55,929 nt of DNA, taken from positions 1 to 55,929 of the IMG/VR virus record IMGVR_UViG_3300050119_000489; one strand, 5' to 3'. The notes beneath the pieces are model-generated. The model had not been told where the DNA came from, did no database searches, and worked only from the letters and a program-made list of their open reading frames with translations. This DNA comes from a virus. Below, in pieces: positions 37,798-47,243 of the stretch (its first letter is position 1; the number at the start of each line of letters is the position of its first letter). A program made the translations under genes and the position numbers.

Positions 37798-38058
37798 ATG
37801 GGAACGCCTGTCGCGCGTCTCGGGGATACTTCAACGCACGGCGGCGCAATTATTACGTCGGCTTCTAAGTCGAAGTGTGAAGGGCAGCTGATAGCCCGCG
37901 TCACCGACATTCTCGACTGCCCTATCCATGGCCCAAACCCGATCATAACCGGCTCGCCGAAGTTTCCGACCGAAGGCCAAGACACCGCCCGCACGGGTAG
38001 CGTGTGCCAATGTGGCGCCATCATCATCGGCGGCGCTCAAAAGACGGTGTGTGTATGA
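37798..38058 (+). CDS. PAAR spike-tip protein
   Basis: 86 residues, with the PAAR pattern: P-V-A-R-L-G-D-T-S-T-H-G-G, I-L-D-C-P-I-H-G-P-N, V-C-Q-C-G-A. Cysteines and histidines would bind the metal at the tip. It caps the spike made by the gpV-like protein. Confidence 0.85.
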   Translation: MGTPVARLGDTSTHGGAIITSASKSKCEGQLIARVTDILDCPIHGPNPIITGSPKFPTEGQDTARTGSVCQCGAIIIGGAQKTVCV

Positions 38059-38059
38059 C

Positions 38060-38428
38060 ATGGCCGATCTTTCCCTTGAGTGGACAGACGACTTCGAAGC
38101 CGATGCGACGGGGGATCTGCTTGTCGTCGATGGTGATGTCGAGGTTCGTCAGCGCCTAGAACGACGACTGTTCACTGCAGTCAGAGGTTACGTCTGGCAT
38201 CCCGAATATGGCGCGGGGTTGCCGCAGAAGATCGGCAGCGTCCTTTCGGTCGCACAGATCAAGTCGATTGTGTCGTCGCAACTCGCCCTTGAGGCTTCGG
38301 TGGCCACGAACCCGCCGGCGCAACTGACGGTGACGGCCGATCCGAACGATCTTGGCAATGTCGGGATCGCGATAAAATATTGGGACGCGGTAACCGGCGA
38401 AACGGTCTCATTCACCATCACGTCTTGA
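38060..38428 (+). CDS. Baseplate wedge protein (gp25/gpW-like)
   Basis: 122 residues from ATG 38060. R-Q-R-L-E-R-R-L-F-T-A-V-R-G-Y-V-W-H-P-E-Y-G and G-L-P-Q-K-I-G-S match gp25/GpW-type lysozyme-fold wedge proteins. Links hub to wedge in the contractile baseplate. Confidence 0.8.
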   Translation: MADLSLEWTDDFEADATGDLLVVDGDVEVRQRLERRLFTAVRGYVWHPEYGAGLPQKIGSVLSVAQIKSIVSSQLALEASVATNPPAQLTVTADPNDLGNVGIAIKYWDAVTGETVSFTITS

Positions 38429-38435
38429 GGCCGAA

Positions 38436-39662
38436 ATGCCGACCCTCCCGACGCGGTCATTCGCGACAATCGTTCAAACGCTCGTCGCCGGCGTGCAGGG
38501 GAGGGCCTCAAAGCTTATCAACTTTGCGATAGGCTCGACGTTGCGGGCGATCGCCGAAGGCTTTGCTGGCCTGTTCCTATGGTTCCAATCCCTCGTCCTG
38601 CAGCTGCTCACCGCGATCAGGCTTTCGACATCGCAAGGGACAGACGTCGACACGTTCACCGCTGACTTCATGCCGATCATCCCCGGCAGTCAGACGGCAG
38701 CACTTCCTGGCGGCTCGCCGCGCCTTGGCGCTCAATACGCAAGCGGCCAGGTCACGTTCACCCGGTTCACGGCCGGCGCCTCAACGATCTTCATTCCGGT
38801 CGGCTTTAACGTTCAAACGTCGGACGGCTCGCAAACTTTCGCGGTCACTGGCGATCCGACGCTCGGAACTTACACGCCGGCGATCGGCAACGCGCCCGCT
38901 GGCTATACGATGGCGGCGGGGATTGCCTCGCTTATCGTTCCAGTCGAAGCGCTCGTGCCCGGCTCGGCCGGAAACATTGCTGCCGGCGCGATCAGCGTCA
39001 TCTCGAGCACGGCAAGCGGCGTCAGCCCCGATACCGTGGTCAACAATGCGCCCTTTACCAATGGCGCGGATGAAGAAAGCGACTCAGCGCTTAAGGCCCG
39101 CTTTTCGGCCTATATCCTCGGCCTCTCGCGCGGCGACATTTACGGGCTCGACGCCTCAATCGATGGCACTGCAGTTACCGTTCAATACAAACTGACCGAG
39201 AGCTACAACCTCGATGGCTCTTGGCATCCCGGCTTCTTCTTCGTCGTGGCGGACGATGGCAGCGGCTCACCGTCCGCGGCCTTCTTGCAGATCATCAAGA
39301 ACGCCGTGTGGGCGGTGCGCCCGCTTAGCATTTGGCCGGCCGTCTTTCCGCCGACGATCATATGGGCAGAACCTTCGCTGCAAATTCAGACGGCGCCCGG
39401 ATACGATCACAATACGGTCGTCGGTATTGTCGAAGCCACTATCGTCGAGAATATCAACGCGCTCGGCCTAGGCAACGATCTCGACATAAACCGCCTCGCC
39501 GCATGGGCTTACAGCGTTCCCGGCGTAACGAAGGTGTTGGACGTGCAAATCAATGACGTCTCGGGCGACGGCGGCTCGCTCAATACATGGACGTTAACGC
39601 AAGACGGCCTTTGGAAAATTTACGCCTCGACCATCAAGTGCCAAACTTGCATCGTGAGCTGA
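38436..39662 (+). CDS. Baseplate protein J
   Basis: 408 residues. Opening helices (L-P-T-R-S-F-A-T-I-V-Q-T-L) lead to the conserved V-N-N-A-P-F-T-N-G-A-D-E-E-S-D-S-A-L and R-A-R-F-like K-A-R-F-S-A-Y-I. The last part (V-P-G-V-T-K-V-L-D-V-Q-I-N-D-V) is a classical gpJ ending. Forms the outer wedge ring. Confidence 0.85.
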   Translation: MPTLPTRSFATIVQTLVAGVQGRASKLINFAIGSTLRAIAEGFAGLFLWFQSLVLQLLTAIRLSTSQGTDVDTFTADFMPIIPGSQTAALPGGSPRLGAQYASGQVTFTRFTAGASTIFIPVGFNVQTSDGSQTFAVTGDPTLGTYTPAIGNAPAGYTMAAGIASLIVPVEALVPGSAGNIAAGAISVISSTASGVSPDTVVNNAPFTNGADEESDSALKARFSAYILGLSRGDIYGLDASIDGTAVTVQYKLTESYNLDGSWHPGFFFVVADDGSGSPSAAFLQIIKNAVWAVRPLSIWPAVFPPTIIWAEPSLQIQTAPGYDHNTVVGIVEATIVENINALGLGNDLDINRLAAWAYSVPGVTKVLDVQINDVSGDGGSLNTWTLTQDGLWKIYASTIKCQTCIVS

Positions 39663-39665
39663 TCG

Positions 39666-40430
39666 ATGGCGACCGGCGACAGTGACGACATCCTCGGCCG
39701 CGTAAAGGCCGTCATTCCATTTCGGTGGTTTGCCTACGTCGCGCCGCTTTGCGACGCTGTTCTTGGCGGGCTCTCCGATCTCGGCGCGTGGTGCTACTCG
39801 TTTTATCAGTACGCCGTTCAGCAGTCGCGTATCGCGACGTCGACTGGTCCGTTCCTCGATCTTATCGCCTATGACTTCTTCGGGCGCCTATTGCTCCGCA
39901 ATGGCAGCACCGATTCGGTCTTTCTCACGAAGATTAAGGCGCTCCTCTTTCAAGAGCGTGTGACGCGCGCCGGTATGGTTGGCGTCATCACCGCCCTCGT
40001 CGGCACGCCGCCCGTAATCTTCGAGCCTTGGAACCCTGCCGATGCTGGCGCGTGGGATATGGGCGCAATTGCTTGGCAGGGGCCGAGCGCTGAAAGCCAA
40101 CCCGGCGGCGGCTGGGACGTCGCTGCGGGCTGGGATACGAACGCCAGCGGTTTCGATATTACGCCATCTTCGTCGGAAGGCTCAGGCGGCGCTGGCGGTT
40201 GGGGCGATACGGCCCTTCCTGCGCAATTCCTCATCACCATCAAGCGTCCAGGCCTGCAAGGCATCCCGAACATTTCAGGCTTTGATTCCGGCGGCGGCGG
40301 TTGGGATCAGGGTTCGATCGAGTGGACCGACCCCGACATGGTCGCTGGCCCGGTAACCGATCAGGACATTTACGACGCGATCAACGCGACGCGCCCGACC
40401 GGCACGATCGGTTGGACACAACTCGACTAG
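39666..40430 (+). CDS. Baseplate protein I-like
   Basis: 254 residues after gpJ. It starts with a helical part (P-F-R-W-F-A-Y-V-A-P-L-C-D-A-V-L-G-G-L-S, then F-L-D-L-I-A-Y-D-F-F-G-R), as in gpI/YmfQ-like proteins. The C-terminal part is rich in Gly/Trp/Asp (S-A-E-S-Q-P-G-G-G-W-D-V-A-A-G-W-D). It connects wedge and fibres. Confidence 0.7.
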   Translation: MATGDSDDILGRVKAVIPFRWFAYVAPLCDAVLGGLSDLGAWCYSFYQYAVQQSRIATSTGPFLDLIAYDFFGRLLLRNGSTDSVFLTKIKALLFQERVTRAGMVGVITALVGTPPVIFEPWNPADAGAWDMGAIAWQGPSAESQPGGGWDVAAGWDTNASGFDITPSSSEGSGGAGGWGDTALPAQFLITIKRPGLQGIPNISGFDSGGGGWDQGSIEWTDPDMVAGPVTDQDIYDAINATRPTGTIGWTQLD

Positions 40431-40467
40431 CGCCGAAACACATCCGAAAAATTCAGGACTTGCCCGA

Positions 40468-42225
40468 ATGGATAGACCTATCGTCTATGCCGGCGAATTG
40501 CCGCGCTCTGCCGACTTTTTGGGCTTCGCCAAAAGCGCGCTCTATGGCCTCGGCGGACTCGCGCAAGCAGTCCTTGGCGCAAGCACTTGCGTCAGTGGCT
40601 TGCCTTGTGCGCCGACATCACCGGCCTCGCTCCAAGTCACGGTCGGGCAAGGATCGATTTATGAGCAAGAGACGGTCGACGCGACGGCCTACGGCGTCCT
40701 CGGCACGGACACGAATACGATCGTTAAGCAAGGGCTTCTGAATAGCCCTGCAACTCTGACGATCACGCCGCCCTCGACGTCAGGCTACAGCCAGGTCTTT
40801 CTCGTCGAGGCGATCTATAGCGACGTCGACAGCGGCACGACGGTTCTGCCCTATTACAATTCGGCGAACGTTGCGCAGCCGCTTTCCGGCCCGAACAATA
40901 GCGGCACGTCGCAATTTACCGTACGCGGCGGCATTTGCACGATTGCGCTGAAGGCGGGCACCGCGGCGCCAACCGGCTCGCAAACCGCACCGTCGCCCGA
41001 CAGCGGCTACGTGGCGCTCTATTACATTCTCGTCGCCAACGGTCAGAGCACGATCACCTCCGCGAACATCACCGTTGCGAGCGGCGCGCCATTTATCCCT
41101 CTCACGCTTCCGCAAGTCCCGCTCGCCATCCAAGAACAGGCCGGCAATTACGCGGCGGACACGGGTACGGCGAACGCGCTTGCGATTGCTCTGCCGAGCA
41201 CCACGCCGAACCCGCCGCCGGCGGGCATGCCTGTTCGGTTCAAGAAGAGCGCCAGCCCGAACACGACGTCCTCGACGATTGCGATCAACGGCAACAGCCC
41301 AATCAATATTCTTTGGGGCGATGGCAGCTCGGTTATCGGCGGCGACTTGCCGGGCAGCTCCTATTGCGAGACGGTTTCTGACGGGACCAATTTGCGGCTC
41401 ATCGGCCCCCCTGGCCCGACCGTCTTCGCACGCGGCGCGGCGCCTGGCGTCATGGCCGGGCTTCTGCCGACCTTCGGCACGCTGACGAATACCGGCGCGA
41501 CGATATCGGTTTCGGTCGGTGCTGCCGCCGACACGACCTATGCCCGCCTGATGACCCTTGCCTCGACCGCCAATTGGGCGGTGAGCAACGGCAACGCGAT
41601 CAACGGCTATGCCGGCGGCACCACGCTGCCGAACTCGTCGACGATTCACTTCTTCCTTTGCCAAGGCGCAACAGGCGTCGGCGTCTTCGCGTCGACCACG
41701 CTTGCGCCGGCGCTCAGCGCCTTCCCGACGGGCTACAATCTTTATTATCGCCGCATCTTCTCGGCGATCACGAACAGCTCGGGCTCGCTGATCCCTTACA
41801 CCGCGCGCGAAGTCGAAGGCGGCGCGGTGTTCTGCACCTATCAGACGCAGATCCTCGATCTCTCTTCCGTCACGCCGACAACAGTTTCGCGGACCCTTTA
41901 CACGCTCTCCGTGCCGCTTGGCCTCATTGTCGATTGGCAAGGGCTCGGCGCACCTGGCCCCGGCGGCCCAAGCGCGATCACCATCTATATGTCGTCGCCA
42001 GACGAGCCGGATACGGCGGTTGCCTCGGGCGGCACCGGTACAGGCGGCTTCACTGGCGAGACGGCTTACAATGCGGGCCAAGCGAGCGACACGTATTACT
42101 ATGAAGCCATGTTCAGACAGATGCTCACCAACACGAGCGCGCAGATCGGCATGCGCTGCGAAACCGGCGTCACTGGCGAGATCAATGTTTACACGATCGG
42201 CTTCAAAGACTTCAGGAGAAACTAA
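40468..42225 (+). CDS. Tail fibre/receptor-binding protein (N-terminal part conserved)
   Basis: 585 residues. The first ~60 residues bind the baseplate (D-R-P-I-V-Y-A-G-E-L-P-R-S-A-D, then G-L-G-G-L-A-Q-A). The rest is Ser/Thr/Gly-rich beta-structure with many short strands and a typical receptor-binding end (E-I-N-V-Y-T-I-G-F-K-D-F-R-R-N). It should recognise the host. Shares a base with the next start. Confidence 0.75.
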   Translation: MDRPIVYAGELPRSADFLGFAKSALYGLGGLAQAVLGASTCVSGLPCAPTSPASLQVTVGQGSIYEQETVDATAYGVLGTDTNTIVKQGLLNSPATLTITPPSTSGYSQVFLVEAIYSDVDSGTTVLPYYNSANVAQPLSGPNNSGTSQFTVRGGICTIALKAGTAAPTGSQTAPSPDSGYVALYYILVANGQSTITSANITVASGAPFIPLTLPQVPLAIQEQAGNYAADTGTANALAIALPSTTPNPPPAGMPVRFKKSASPNTTSSTIAINGNSPINILWGDGSSVIGGDLPGSSYCETVSDGTNLRLIGPPGPTVFARGAAPGVMAGLLPTFGTLTNTGATISVSVGAAADTTYARLMTLASTANWAVSNGNAINGYAGGTTLPNSSTIHFFLCQGATGVGVFASTTLAPALSAFPTGYNLYYRRIFSAITNSSGSLIPYTAREVEGGAVFCTYQTQILDLSSVTPTTVSRTLYTLSVPLGLIVDWQGLGAPGPGGPSAITIYMSSPDEPDTAVASGGTGTGGFTGETAYNAGQASDTYYYEAMFRQMLTNTSAQIGMRCETGVTGEINVYTIGFKDFRRN

Positions 42226-42734
42226 TGGCCATTGCACTTCTCAATGAAGCTGGCACGGCTGTCGTTTCTCTTTTCGCGCAGCCGCAGGGCGAGAGCGTCG
42301 GCGCTGTCGAAATTGACGACAGCGACGCGCGAGTTCTTGCGTTTATAGCGGCGCAAAACTCAGCGCAGCTCGTTTCCTATGCCATGGCGAAGCAGGCTCT
42401 AATCGCGAACGGCGGCGTTTCGATCAACGTGGCCGCAAGCGGGCCGCCAATCATGGCGTCGGCGGATACGAGCGTAACCGGGCGCGTCGATCTTTCCGGC
42501 GTCTTACAGTCCGCGCAGCTTAATTCCGGTTATACGACCGTATGGGTTCAGACGTCTGGCAATCTCACGCTGAACGCAGCGGCAATTCTCTTGCTCGCGG
42601 TCGGCGTTGGCGCCTTCATCGAAGCAACCTATGCCGCGCTGGCCGGCGTTCTCGCGGCCATCGCAGCCGGGACCGTCACTACCACCGCCGAGATCGACGC
42701 CTTCGCCTCGCCCGCTTGGCCGGCGAATAGCTGA
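42225..42734 (+). CDS. Fibre-associated protein (169 aa)
   Basis: 169 residues. Begins with a beta-rich part (A-V-V-S-L-F-A-Q-P-Q-G-E-S-V-G), then D-D-S-D-A-R-V-L-A-F-I-A-A-Q and a helical alanine-rich C terminus. The DDSD..V..F motif resembles small domains in fibre-associated (DUF4376-like) proteins. A chaperone or tip role is possible. Confidence 0.55.
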   Translation: MAIALLNEAGTAVVSLFAQPQGESVGAVEIDDSDARVLAFIAAQNSAQLVSYAMAKQALIANGGVSINVAASGPPIMASADTSVTGRVDLSGVLQSAQLNSGYTTVWVQTSGNLTLNAAAILLLAVGVGAFIEATYAALAGVLAAIAAGTVTTTAEIDAFASPAWPANS

Positions 42735-42738
42735 TCTC

Positions 42739-42942
42739 TTGCAACGCCTCGGCGCTTATCTGATCGCAATTGCGATTGGCTTCGACGTTCTCGTGAATGC
42801 GCTCCTCGGCGGTCGGCAATATCAAACGCTGAGCTGCCGTGTTGGCGAGAGCATCGAGAGCGGCGGCTGGGCTTCGCGCGTGCCGTGGCCTGCATGGTGG
42901 CGCGCGCACTGCATATCGGCGGTTTATCGAACGGTTGTCTGA
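42739..42942 (+). CDS. Small membrane-like protein (67 aa), start uncertain
   Basis: 67 residues from TTG 42739 (no ATG in frame, no clear Shine-Dalgarno). Hydrophobic segment A-Y-L-I-A-I-A-I-G-F-D-V-L-V-N-A-L-L-G-G, then a family-like tail with S-C-R-V-G, W-P-A-W-W and H-C-I-S. Such short proteins with a final H-C-x-S are common downstream of fibre genes. Function unknown. Confidence 0.55.
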   Translation: MQRLGAYLIAIAIGFDVLVNALLGGRQYQTLSCRVGESIESGGWASRVPWPAWWRAHCISAVYRTVV

Positions 42943-42954
42943 GCAGAGGCGCAC

Positions 42955-43569
42955 ATGACGAACCTGCTCAATCTGCCGCAGCTCCCGCTCGGCACGGCGA
43001 TAACGCTTGCGTCGAACGACGACTTTCTCGACCAGCTCTACATGCCGGCGCCAGGCTATCCCGGCGGTTCAATCGGCATAACCGGCAATCTTTCTTCATC
43101 GTCGACCACGGTTTCTTCGCCCAGCACGACCAACGGCATTGTGCCGGGCATGCAAGTGGTCGGCGTGGGTATTCTCGCCAATACGACCGTCCTCTCGCTT
43201 TCGCCGCTCGTTCTGAGCAATGAGCCGACGGAAACTCTCAGCGGTGTTGAGCTGACTTTCTTCGCCCCGCCGCTCGATCTTACCGGCATCAGCTTCAAAT
43301 CCGTCTTGCGTTCAAGCGTCATCAGCACGCAAGCGCTGCTCACCATGTCGACGGCAAACGGCATGATGACGAACGGGCTCACCGGCGGTCAGTTCGGTTG
43401 GAACGTGCCGGCCGACGAACTGCCCGAGTGGCCGAACGCGCTTTATAGCGCCGGCACTCTTTCGCTTGTCCTCGACATAGAAGCGGCCGATGCGACGGGC
43501 GCAACGGTCAATCTCTGCAAAGAGTGCGGCCCGATTCCCGTCACCGTAAATTTGGCAGTCACCCGATGA
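42955..43569 (+). CDS. Virion structural protein (204 aa)
   Basis: 204 residues, Ser/Thr-rich beta-structure: S-S-S-S-T-T-V-S-S-P-S-T-T-N-G, V-G-V-G-I-L-A-N-T-T-V-L-S, then A-D-A-T-G-A-T-V-N-L-C-K-E-C-G-P. Probably a fibre or baseplate decoration. The stop overlaps the next start. Confidence 0.55.
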   Translation: MTNLLNLPQLPLGTAITLASNDDFLDQLYMPAPGYPGGSIGITGNLSSSSTTVSSPSTTNGIVPGMQVVGVGILANTTVLSLSPLVLSNEPTETLSGVELTFFAPPLDLTGISFKSVLRSSVISTQALLTMSTANGMMTNGLTGGQFGWNVPADELPEWPNALYSAGTLSLVLDIEAADATGATVNLCKECGPIPVTVNLAVTR

Positions 43570-45530
43570 CGATAACGATTCCCCCGAATATCGTCCCGGG
43601 CGCGCCGGTTCCTTGCGGCCCAGCGGGCCCGACAGGCGCGCAAGGCCCCGCTGGGGCACAGGGCGCGCAAGGCCCCGCCGGCAGCACCGGGGCCGCTGGC
43701 GCCGCCGGCCATTCGCCTTTTGCTACACCGATTCCTTGGACAGGCCCGGGGCTTGTTTGCGTCGCGAGCGCGCCGGCGACCACGGTTATTTATGCCGACG
43801 CGCTCTATGTCTGCATCAACAATCACACAAGCGGGAGCGTGTTCGACCCGACGCAATGGCAGCTTGTCATTAACTTTCCGTCGGTGCTTTCGACCGCCGT
43901 TGTTTCATATATTAGCCGCACGCCGAACGCGATGCAGGCGAACTCGCTTCTTCAGGTCAGCGGCCAAGACGGCACTGCGGTTCGCGCCGAACTGAACAGC
44001 TATGCCGGCGCCTGCCATTTCGCCGGTATGCGATACGACGGCACGCTCGCTTCCCCGACCGCCGTTCAATCCGCCGATGAACTGTCAACGTTCTCGGCGT
44101 GGGGCTACAATGGCGCCTCGCTGCTCGGCCCGTCGGCCGCAGTTCGTATGTACGCGGCCGAGAATTGGGCGGTAGGGCATCAAGGGACATATCTTCGCTT
44201 CTCGGTGACGCCGATTGCGTCGACCACCCTGACCGACGCAGGCATGGTTGCCAACGATGGCGGCTTGTGCTGGCCGCCGGCCGTCACCGGCGGGAGCCAG
44301 GGCGCAGGAACGGCGAACTTCTCGGCGATCTATATTGCCGGCGCGCTTGTCAGCGCGCATTCCAATTCGAACTTTGCCGGGGATACCGGCTCAGGCGGCA
44401 CGGCCGGCCTTGTCGTCGCCCCGCCGACGGGCTCTGCCGCAGCCAACGAAGTCCTCGGCGCCGGCGGCGCGTGGGTTGGCCCCATGTCGGGCTTCCGCAA
44501 CCGCCTCATCAATGGCGCGATGCTCTTCGACCAAACGAATGCGGGCGGCGCAGTCACGCCATCGTCGAGCCCGGCTTACACGGTCGACCAGTGGCGCCTT
44601 CAGTTCTCGCAAAACTCGAAGATCACCTTTCAGCAATCGACGACCGTTCCCGCCGGCTTCTCAAACAGCCTGAAGCTGACTGTAGCGGCGGCCGTCGCCT
44701 CGCCGGCGGCAACCGACTTCTTCTATATTGAGCAGCCCGTCGAAGGAAATGAAGTCTTCGATCTTGGTTTCGGCACCTCGGGCGCGCTGTCGGTCGCGGT
44801 TTCGTTTTGGGTTCGCTCGTCGGTTACCGGCACCTATACGGCGCGCATTACGAATTCGGCGACCAATCGTTCGTATGTCTTCACGTTCAGCATCGGCACC
44901 GCGAACACCTTCATCAAGATCACCCAGGCGATTCCTGGCGATACCGCTGGCACTTGGCTGACCGGGACGAGCATCGGCCTAACGCTGTCGATTGACCTCG
45001 GCTCGGGCACGAATTTCAACACGACGGCGAGCGCTTGGCAGGCCGGCAATTTCACGAAGACTTCCGCCGCGGTTCAATGGATCAAGACGGCGAGCGCCAC
45101 CTTCTATTTGACCGGCGTGCAGCTTGAAGCGGGGATCTCGGCGACGCCGTTCGAAATGATCCCGATGTTCGTCGGCCTGCAAAGATGCCAGCGCTTCTTG
45201 CAGAATACCTATGGGCCAGGCGTCGCCGCCGGGGCCGCAACGCACACCGGCATGGTGAGCGCTGGCTTCATTGTTCCGAGCTTTGCTCAAAGCGTATCGG
45301 TTAATCTTGCCGCGCCCATGCGCGTCGCGCCGACGATTTCCTATTGGGATGGTGCGGGCAACGCGAGCAAGGTTTCGGTTACGCCTTCCGCGTCGCTAAC
45401 CTTCGTCGACAACGAGGTAATAGGCATTGCGCCGACGAACATCAGTCCGACTGGGTTTCAAATGGTGCCATCCATCGGGACCAACTATTATTCGACATTT
45501 CTTCATTATCAGGCGAGCGCGCAGTTCTAA
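43566..45530 (+). CDS. Tail fibre with collagen-like repeat and C-terminal binding domain
   Basis: 654 residues from ATG 43566 (ATGA overlap). Residues ~18-46 form Gly-X-Y repeats (C-G-P-A-G-P-T-G-A-Q-G-P-A-G), a short collagen-like triple helix. A globular part and a carbohydrate-binding jelly-roll-like domain follow (N-R-L-I-N-G-A-M-L-F-D-Q-T, later R-C-Q-R-F-L-Q-N-T-Y-G-P-G). This is the common arrangement of receptor-binding fibres of G+C-rich phages. A terminator follows. Confidence 0.75.
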   Translation: MTITIPPNIVPGAPVPCGPAGPTGAQGPAGAQGAQGPAGSTGAAGAAGHSPFATPIPWTGPGLVCVASAPATTVIYADALYVCINNHTSGSVFDPTQWQLVINFPSVLSTAVVSYISRTPNAMQANSLLQVSGQDGTAVRAELNSYAGACHFAGMRYDGTLASPTAVQSADELSTFSAWGYNGASLLGPSAAVRMYAAENWAVGHQGTYLRFSVTPIASTTLTDAGMVANDGGLCWPPAVTGGSQGAGTANFSAIYIAGALVSAHSNSNFAGDTGSGGTAGLVVAPPTGSAAANEVLGAGGAWVGPMSGFRNRLINGAMLFDQTNAGGAVTPSSSPAYTVDQWRLQFSQNSKITFQQSTTVPAGFSNSLKLTVAAAVASPAATDFFYIEQPVEGNEVFDLGFGTSGALSVAVSFWVRSSVTGTYTARITNSATNRSYVFTFSIGTANTFIKITQAIPGDTAGTWLTGTSIGLTLSIDLGSGTNFNTTASAWQAGNFTKTSAAVQWIKTASATFYLTGVQLEAGISATPFEMIPMFVGLQRCQRFLQNTYGPGVAAGAATHTGMVSAGFIVPSFAQSVSVNLAAPMRVAPTISYWDGAGNASKVSVTPSASLTFVDNEVIGIAPTNISPTGFQMVPSIGTNYYSTFLHYQASAQF

Positions 45531-45605
45531 TCGCAATTCTTGGATCTCGTCGTCGTATTCTCCCAGAATGCCATCGACATGGCATGCTCGGCGCCACCGC
45601 TAACC

Positions 45606-45631
45606 AAGCCGCTCCTCTGGGCGGCTTTTTT
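45606..45631 (+). terminator. Rho-independent terminator after the fibre gene
   Basis: AAGCCGC (45606-45612), 8-nt loop, GCGGCTT (45621-45627), running into a T-run (45626-45631). Separates the main tail operon from the next structural block. Confidence 0.8.
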
Positions 45632-45661
45632 GTTGACTAATCCTCAAGCAAGGACTCCGCG

Positions 45662-46750
45662 ATGAGCGTTCTTCCTTCTGACATCGTGGTCTATGGCTGC
45701 GTCGACATGCCGGAAGCGGACGGCTCGACCGTCGGCGGCGCGCCCGACTTCACGAAACGTCTCGATTTTTCCGACGTAAGCCCAAACGGCACGCTCGATG
45801 TGGTTTCGTCGTCGACCTCGGACACGGCCACGAAGATCACCTACCTGGTCCGTGATGCCACCGGCGCAATTCAAAGCGTCACCGCAACCCTGAACGGACA
45901 GACGCCGGTCACAGGATCGCAAACCGCCGAACGATTGCTTGCGGCGGCTATTACCGGCGGCGCGATCGCGGGCATCACGAACCCGGGCGGGACGACTGCG
46001 GTCGGCGATATTGCGCTCTTCGCGCACACGCTGATCGTTTCGGCACATACCGCACAAGCTGGTTCGGCAAACCATTCTGGCACCACGCCGGCGCTCATGA
46101 AATTGCAGAGCGGCGACGGTTCGACGGTGGCTGTCGGCCAGCTCATTCGCACCACAGGCGGCACCGGGCCACAGCAGATTCGCCGCATCATCGCGATCAC
46201 CGGCTATGGCACCGACGTCGTGGCGGTCAACCGCGATTGGGGAACAGTGCCCGACGCGACGACGACTTACAATGTCGCCGAAGGAATGCTGTTCGAGATC
46301 TCGCCGAATGCGGTTCTCGCCATCACGCGCATGTTCGCAACGGCGGCGGCGGACGTTCCAGGCGGTTCGACGCGTACCTTTTACGAAAAAGGCTTCGTCG
46401 TTAACAACAATACCGCGACTGCCCTGACGCCGCAGAGCCCTAACACCGGCGTCGGCGTCGAGATCAGCGGCGACTCTCCTTCATTGCCCGGAAGCGCGCT
46501 CTTGGATCTTGGCCTCGGCACCGCCTATGACGACTCGACGACCGCGGCCAATCGTCAAACAGCGCCAAGCGGCATCACCTTTACCACGCAGCCGGCGAAT
46601 GTCTTTGCGCCTTCGCCCGGCAACCTCGCTTCTGGCGCAGCGCCGAACACAGCCGGAGCACTTGCAGTGTGGTTCAGGCTCACCGTTCCTGCCGGCACTG
46701 CACCTTACAAGGGTGCCGCGACACTTCAGACCACCGGCAACACGACCTGA
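45662..46750 (+). CDS. Surface/fibre protein (362 aa)
   Basis: 362 residues, beta-rich, low in charge. First part P-S-D-I-V-V-Y-G-C-V-D-M-P-E-A-D-G-S-T-V-G-G and later I-R-R-I-I-A-I-T-G-Y-G-T-D-V-V-A-V-N-R are typical of phage virion proteins of unknown role found after fibre genes. Probably a decorating or appendage protein. Confidence 0.6.
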   Translation: MSVLPSDIVVYGCVDMPEADGSTVGGAPDFTKRLDFSDVSPNGTLDVVSSSTSDTATKITYLVRDATGAIQSVTATLNGQTPVTGSQTAERLLAAAITGGAIAGITNPGGTTAVGDIALFAHTLIVSAHTAQAGSANHSGTTPALMKLQSGDGSTVAVGQLIRTTGGTGPQQIRRIIAITGYGTDVVAVNRDWGTVPDATTTYNVAEGMLFEISPNAVLAITRMFATAAADVPGGSTRTFYEKGFVVNNNTATALTPQSPNTGVGVEISGDSPSLPGSALLDLGLGTAYDDSTTAANRQTAPSGITFTTQPANVFAPSPGNLASGAAPNTAGALAVWFRLTVPAGTAPYKGAATLQTTGNTT

Positions 46751-46775
46751 ACTCTGGCGCTGAAGAACCATCACG

Positions 46776-47243
46776 ATGGCCACCGAAAGATTAATCGCCG
46801 GCAGCGGCGTCGGTCTAACCTGGACTTCATGTTTTGGCACAGAGCTGAACTCGCTTACCAGTGCCGACTCGGTCTTGAGTTCGGTGCAGATCGACAACAC
46901 CACCGCGCTGGATATGTATGCCGATCTTTGCATTCAGCTCGCATCGGTCACGCCTGGCGCGGGTGCTCCATTCCTCGGCTTCAACCTGTGGCCGCTGAAT
47001 GAGGATGGCTCGACCTACGGCACCGGCCAGTTCACTAGCAAAGCCGCTGGGCAGTCTTTCCTAGGATGGATTGGTAACATTCCGCTGATCCCCTCGACCG
47101 CTGGTGTGCTGGTCGGCGTGCTGTCGATGTTTCAACTTCCGCCGGCGAAATTCAAATTTGTCATCTACAACGGTGCCGGCATCGCGCTGGCCGCTTCCGC
47201 CAACACGATTTATTATCGAACCTACAACATACAGGTCGCTTAA
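46776..47243 (+). CDS. Virion protein (155 aa)
   Basis: 155 residues. S-S-V-Q-I-D-N-T-T-A-L-D-M-Y-A-D-L-C-I-Q-L-A, then P-F-L-G-F-N-L-W-P-L-N-E-D-G-S-T-Y-G, ending N-T-I-Y-Y-R-T-Y-N-I-Q-V-A. This jelly-roll-like layout occurs in surface proteins of many phages. It ends immediately before the next ATG. Confidence 0.6.
   Translation: MATERLIAGSGVGLTWTSCFGTELNSLTSADSVLSSVQIDNTTALDMYADLCIQLASVTPGAGAPFLGFNLWPLNEDGSTYGTGQFTSKAAGQSFLGWIGNIPLIPSTAGVLVGVLSMFQLPPAKFKFVIYNGAGIALAASANTIYYRTYNIQVA

Noticed and set aside
40780-42237. Very long minus-strand reading frame (485 codons)
   Set aside because: Antisense to the tail fibre gene; extremely arginine-rich, no domain.
42607-42738. Upstream extension of the small gene at 42739
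   Set aside because: It overlaps the end of the 42225 gene in another frame and reads as proline/serine-rich shadow sequence.
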